Below are positions 62,608 to 64,000 of a DNA stretch of 64,000 nt, one piece after another. Location: the NCBI GenBank assembly GCA_964636865.1, contig CAZWVJ010000004.1, positions 47,956 through 111,955 of the forward strand, written 5' to 3'. The notes below the pieces were generated by a model. That model was not told the DNA's origin, made no database searches, and saw only the letters and a list, made by a program, of their open reading frames with translations. The DNA comes from B1SED10-75 sp964636865 (GTDB lineage Bacteria > Bacillota > Dethiobacteria > DTU022 > PWGO01). Both the position numbers and the translations under genes were made by a program. Position 1 is the first letter of the stretch. The number at the start of each line of letters is the position of its first letter.

Positions 62608-62752
62608 ATTATTTTCTCCTTATAGCATTTAGTTTTCGAAACTTACCTGCCAATCAAAAGCAGATCTATTTATACAGCTTCTCTTTTTATGAAAAACTTA
62701 TTTGTAATCAAAATATAATATGGTAAGATAAAGCTTAATAACAAAAGCTGTC
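62608..62752 (-). other. metY-metA intergenic region
   Basis: 145 AT-rich bp. No SAM riboswitch, T-box or terminator was recognised; metA may be read from metY transcripts or from a promoter here. Confidence 0.4.
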
Positions 62753-64000
62753 TCATACGGCCTTTGCAAGTGCCTGTTCCAAGTCTTCCATCAAGTCATC
62801 AGCATCTTCAATACCAATTGAAAGCCTGATCATTTCCGGAGTTACCCTTGCCGAAATTTTTTCTTGCTCCGAAAGCTGGGCGTGAGTGGTACTTGCCGGG
62901 TGAAGAACCAGCGACTTGGCATCTGCTACATTAGCTAACAGGGAAAACAGCTCCAAGCTTTCTATAAACTTTTTACCGGCATCAAATCCCCCTTGAATGC
63001 CAAAAGTGAATATGGAACCCGGGCCACGGGGGAAATACTTTTGGGCCAATTCATAGTATTTGTTACCCTCCAAGCCGGGGTAATTAACCCAGGAAACACA
63101 TGGATGCTTTTGCAGGAAAGCAGCTATTCTCATGGCATTGCATACATGTTTTTCTACTCTTAAAGAAAGTGTTTCCAGCCCTTGCAAAAAAAGAAAAGAA
63201 TTAAAGGGACTCAAAACTGCACCGGTATCTCTCAAGAGCTGTACTCGCGCCTTAGTAATATAGGCAAGAGAACCAAAAGTTTCTACATAATTTAACCCAT
63301 GATAACTGGGATCCGGTTCAGTTAAGCCCGGAAATCTTTCACTGTTAGTCCAATCAAATTTGCCCGAATCTATTATGATACCCCCCATGGAAGTTCCATG
63401 CCCCCCGATAAATTTAGTAGCTGAATGCACCACAATATCCGCACCATAATCAATAGGCCTAATTAAATAAGGAGTTCCAAAAGTATTGTCCACAATTAAA
63501 GGAAGGCCGTGTTTATGTGCAATTTCCGCTAATACTTCCAGATCAATGATATTGGCTTCCGGGTTACCAATGGTCTCCACAAATAATGCTTTGGTACGTT
63601 TATTAATGAAGGGGACAAAATTTTGGGGATCGTCCGGATCAACAAAATGGGTCTTAACTCCCAGCTTGGGAAGAGTTACAGCAAACAAGTTGTAAGTGCC
63701 CCCATAAAGGGTGCTGGCAGAAACAATCTCATCTCCGGATCCGGCAATGTTTAAGATGGCATAAGTAATAGCAGCCGAACCGGAAGCAACAGCAAGAGCA
63801 CCGGCTCCCCCTTCCAGCGCCGCCATTCTTTTCTCCAATACCTCGGTGGTAGGATTCATCATTCTGGTATAAATATTACCGGGTTCTTGCAGGGCAAATA
63901 AATTAGCCGCTTGTTCCGTATCATCAAAAACATACGAGGTAGTTTGATAAATAGGCACTGCCCTGGCATGTGTTGTAGGATCCGGAACTTGCCCGGCATG
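62753..64000 (-). CDS. metY: O-acetylhomoserine sulfhydrylase (partial at window edge)
   Basis: Cys/Met-metabolism PLP enzyme forming homocysteine from O-acetylhomoserine and sulfide. 415 residues are in the window; the frame stays open to the right edge (HAGQVPDPTTHARAVPIYQT), so the first ~20 residues are missing. Features: PIYQTTSYVF, the PLP lysine in VHSATKFIGGHG, and the family C-terminal region ending DLEQALAKAV. Together with metA it makes the direct-sulfhydrylation route to methionine. Confidence 0.93.
   Translation of the reverse strand, partial: HAGQVPDPTTHARAVPIYQTTSYVFDDTEQAANLFALQEPGNIYTRMMNPTTEVLEKRMAALEGGAGALAVASGSAAITYAILNIAGSGDEIVSASTLYGGTYNLFAVTLPKLGVKTHFVDPDDPQNFVPFINKRTKALFVETIGNPEANIIDLEVLAEIAHKHGLPLIVDNTFGTPYLIRPIDYGADIVVHSATKFIGGHGTSMGGIIIDSGKFDWTNSERFPGLTEPDPSYHGLNYVETFGSLAYITKARVQLLRDTGAVLSPFNSFLFLQGLETLSLRVEKHVCNAMRIAAFLQKHPCVSWVNYPGLEGNKYYELAQKYFPRGPGSIFTFGIQGGFDAGKKFIESLELFSLLANVADAKSLVLHPASTTHAQLSEQEKISARVTPEMIRLSIGIEDADDLMEDLEQALAKAV

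Noticed and set aside
62608..62752. SAM riboswitch between metY and metA
   Set aside because: None of the conserved riboswitch blocks is present; any such element would be upstream of metY, outside the window.

Overview
The window reads like the chromosome of a low-to-moderate GC, strictly anaerobic Firmicute of the Clostridia / Syntrophomonadia type. This is an inference from gene content; I could not place it by database search. Supporting evidence: ferredoxin-dependent 2-oxoacid oxidoreductase, a selenocysteine formate dehydrogenase with NADH-dehydrogenase-like partners, methylmalonyl-CoA mutase with succinyl-CoA synthetase, an Asp23-type protein, a Trp T-box, a TPP riboswitch, many TTG/GTG starts with strong AGGAGG sites, and lipoproteins rather than outer-membrane proteins. 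No phage, CRISPR or rRNA genes were seen. Both edges cut a gene: methylmalonyl-CoA mutase on the left and O-acetylhomoserine sulfhydrylase on the right.

Layout. 1-6.6 kb: mutA (partial), sucD, sucC, a P-loop/Asp23 fusion gene, then a four-subunit 2-oxoacid:ferredoxin oxidoreductase. Together these form a succinyl-CoA / methylmalonyl-CoA node fed by reduced ferredoxin. 6.9-18.3 kb: two paralogous NADH-linked operons with the same order, NuoE-like, a tiny seven-cysteine protein, NuoF-like, FdhA-like. The distal operon ends in a genuine selenocysteine formate dehydrogenase (in-frame TGA plus a bacterial SECIS hairpin) followed by fdhD. The proximal operon ends in an FdhA homologue that keeps every Fe-S ligand but has lost the Sec, His and Arg of the formate site and the C-terminal cofactor domain. 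18.5-23.3 kb: a thiamine operon (thiC-thiM-thiE-thiL-thiD) under a TPP riboswitch with a terminator. 23.5-32 kb: a MITE-like element, a MoxR/CoxE pair, an alpha/beta hydrolase, and a group made of a membrane-embedded spermidine-synthase-like protein with two radical SAM proteins that both carry Tat-like, lipobox-type N-termini. 32.2-33 kb: a toxin-antitoxin pair. 33.2-37.3 kb: dnaK-grpE-dnaJ-cbpM, in which the J-protein has only half a zinc-finger region.

37.6-50.3 kb is housekeeping: rhomboid protease, glycerate kinase, metallophosphoesterase, TetR regulator, 5-formyl-THF cyclo-ligase, prolyl-tRNA synthetase, a paired M16 peptidase (one active, one inactive), tRNA-Arg(CCG), an M24 peptidase, hisG and a T-box-controlled trpB2. 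50.7-51.3 kb is a repeat-rich intergenic region in which the 3' end of topB is duplicated around a 105-bp repeat that also occurs, identical and inverted, at 23.6 kb. 51.3-60.2 kb: topB, a pyruvate-kinase-C-terminal-like protein, a lipoprotein, a second MITE-like element, a GH36 alpha-galactosidase, glpK and a metallo-beta-lactamase-fold protein. 60.3-64 kb: an IscR-like Rrf2 regulator, cysK, metA (homoserine acetyltransferase type) and metY, a sulfur amino acid cluster.

The strongest leads are the twin NADH/formate operons with the catalytically stripped FdhA homologue and its conserved mini-protein, the exported-looking radical SAM pair beside a membrane aminopropyltransferase-like protein, and the nested MITE/REP repeats that have remodelled the downstream side of topB.
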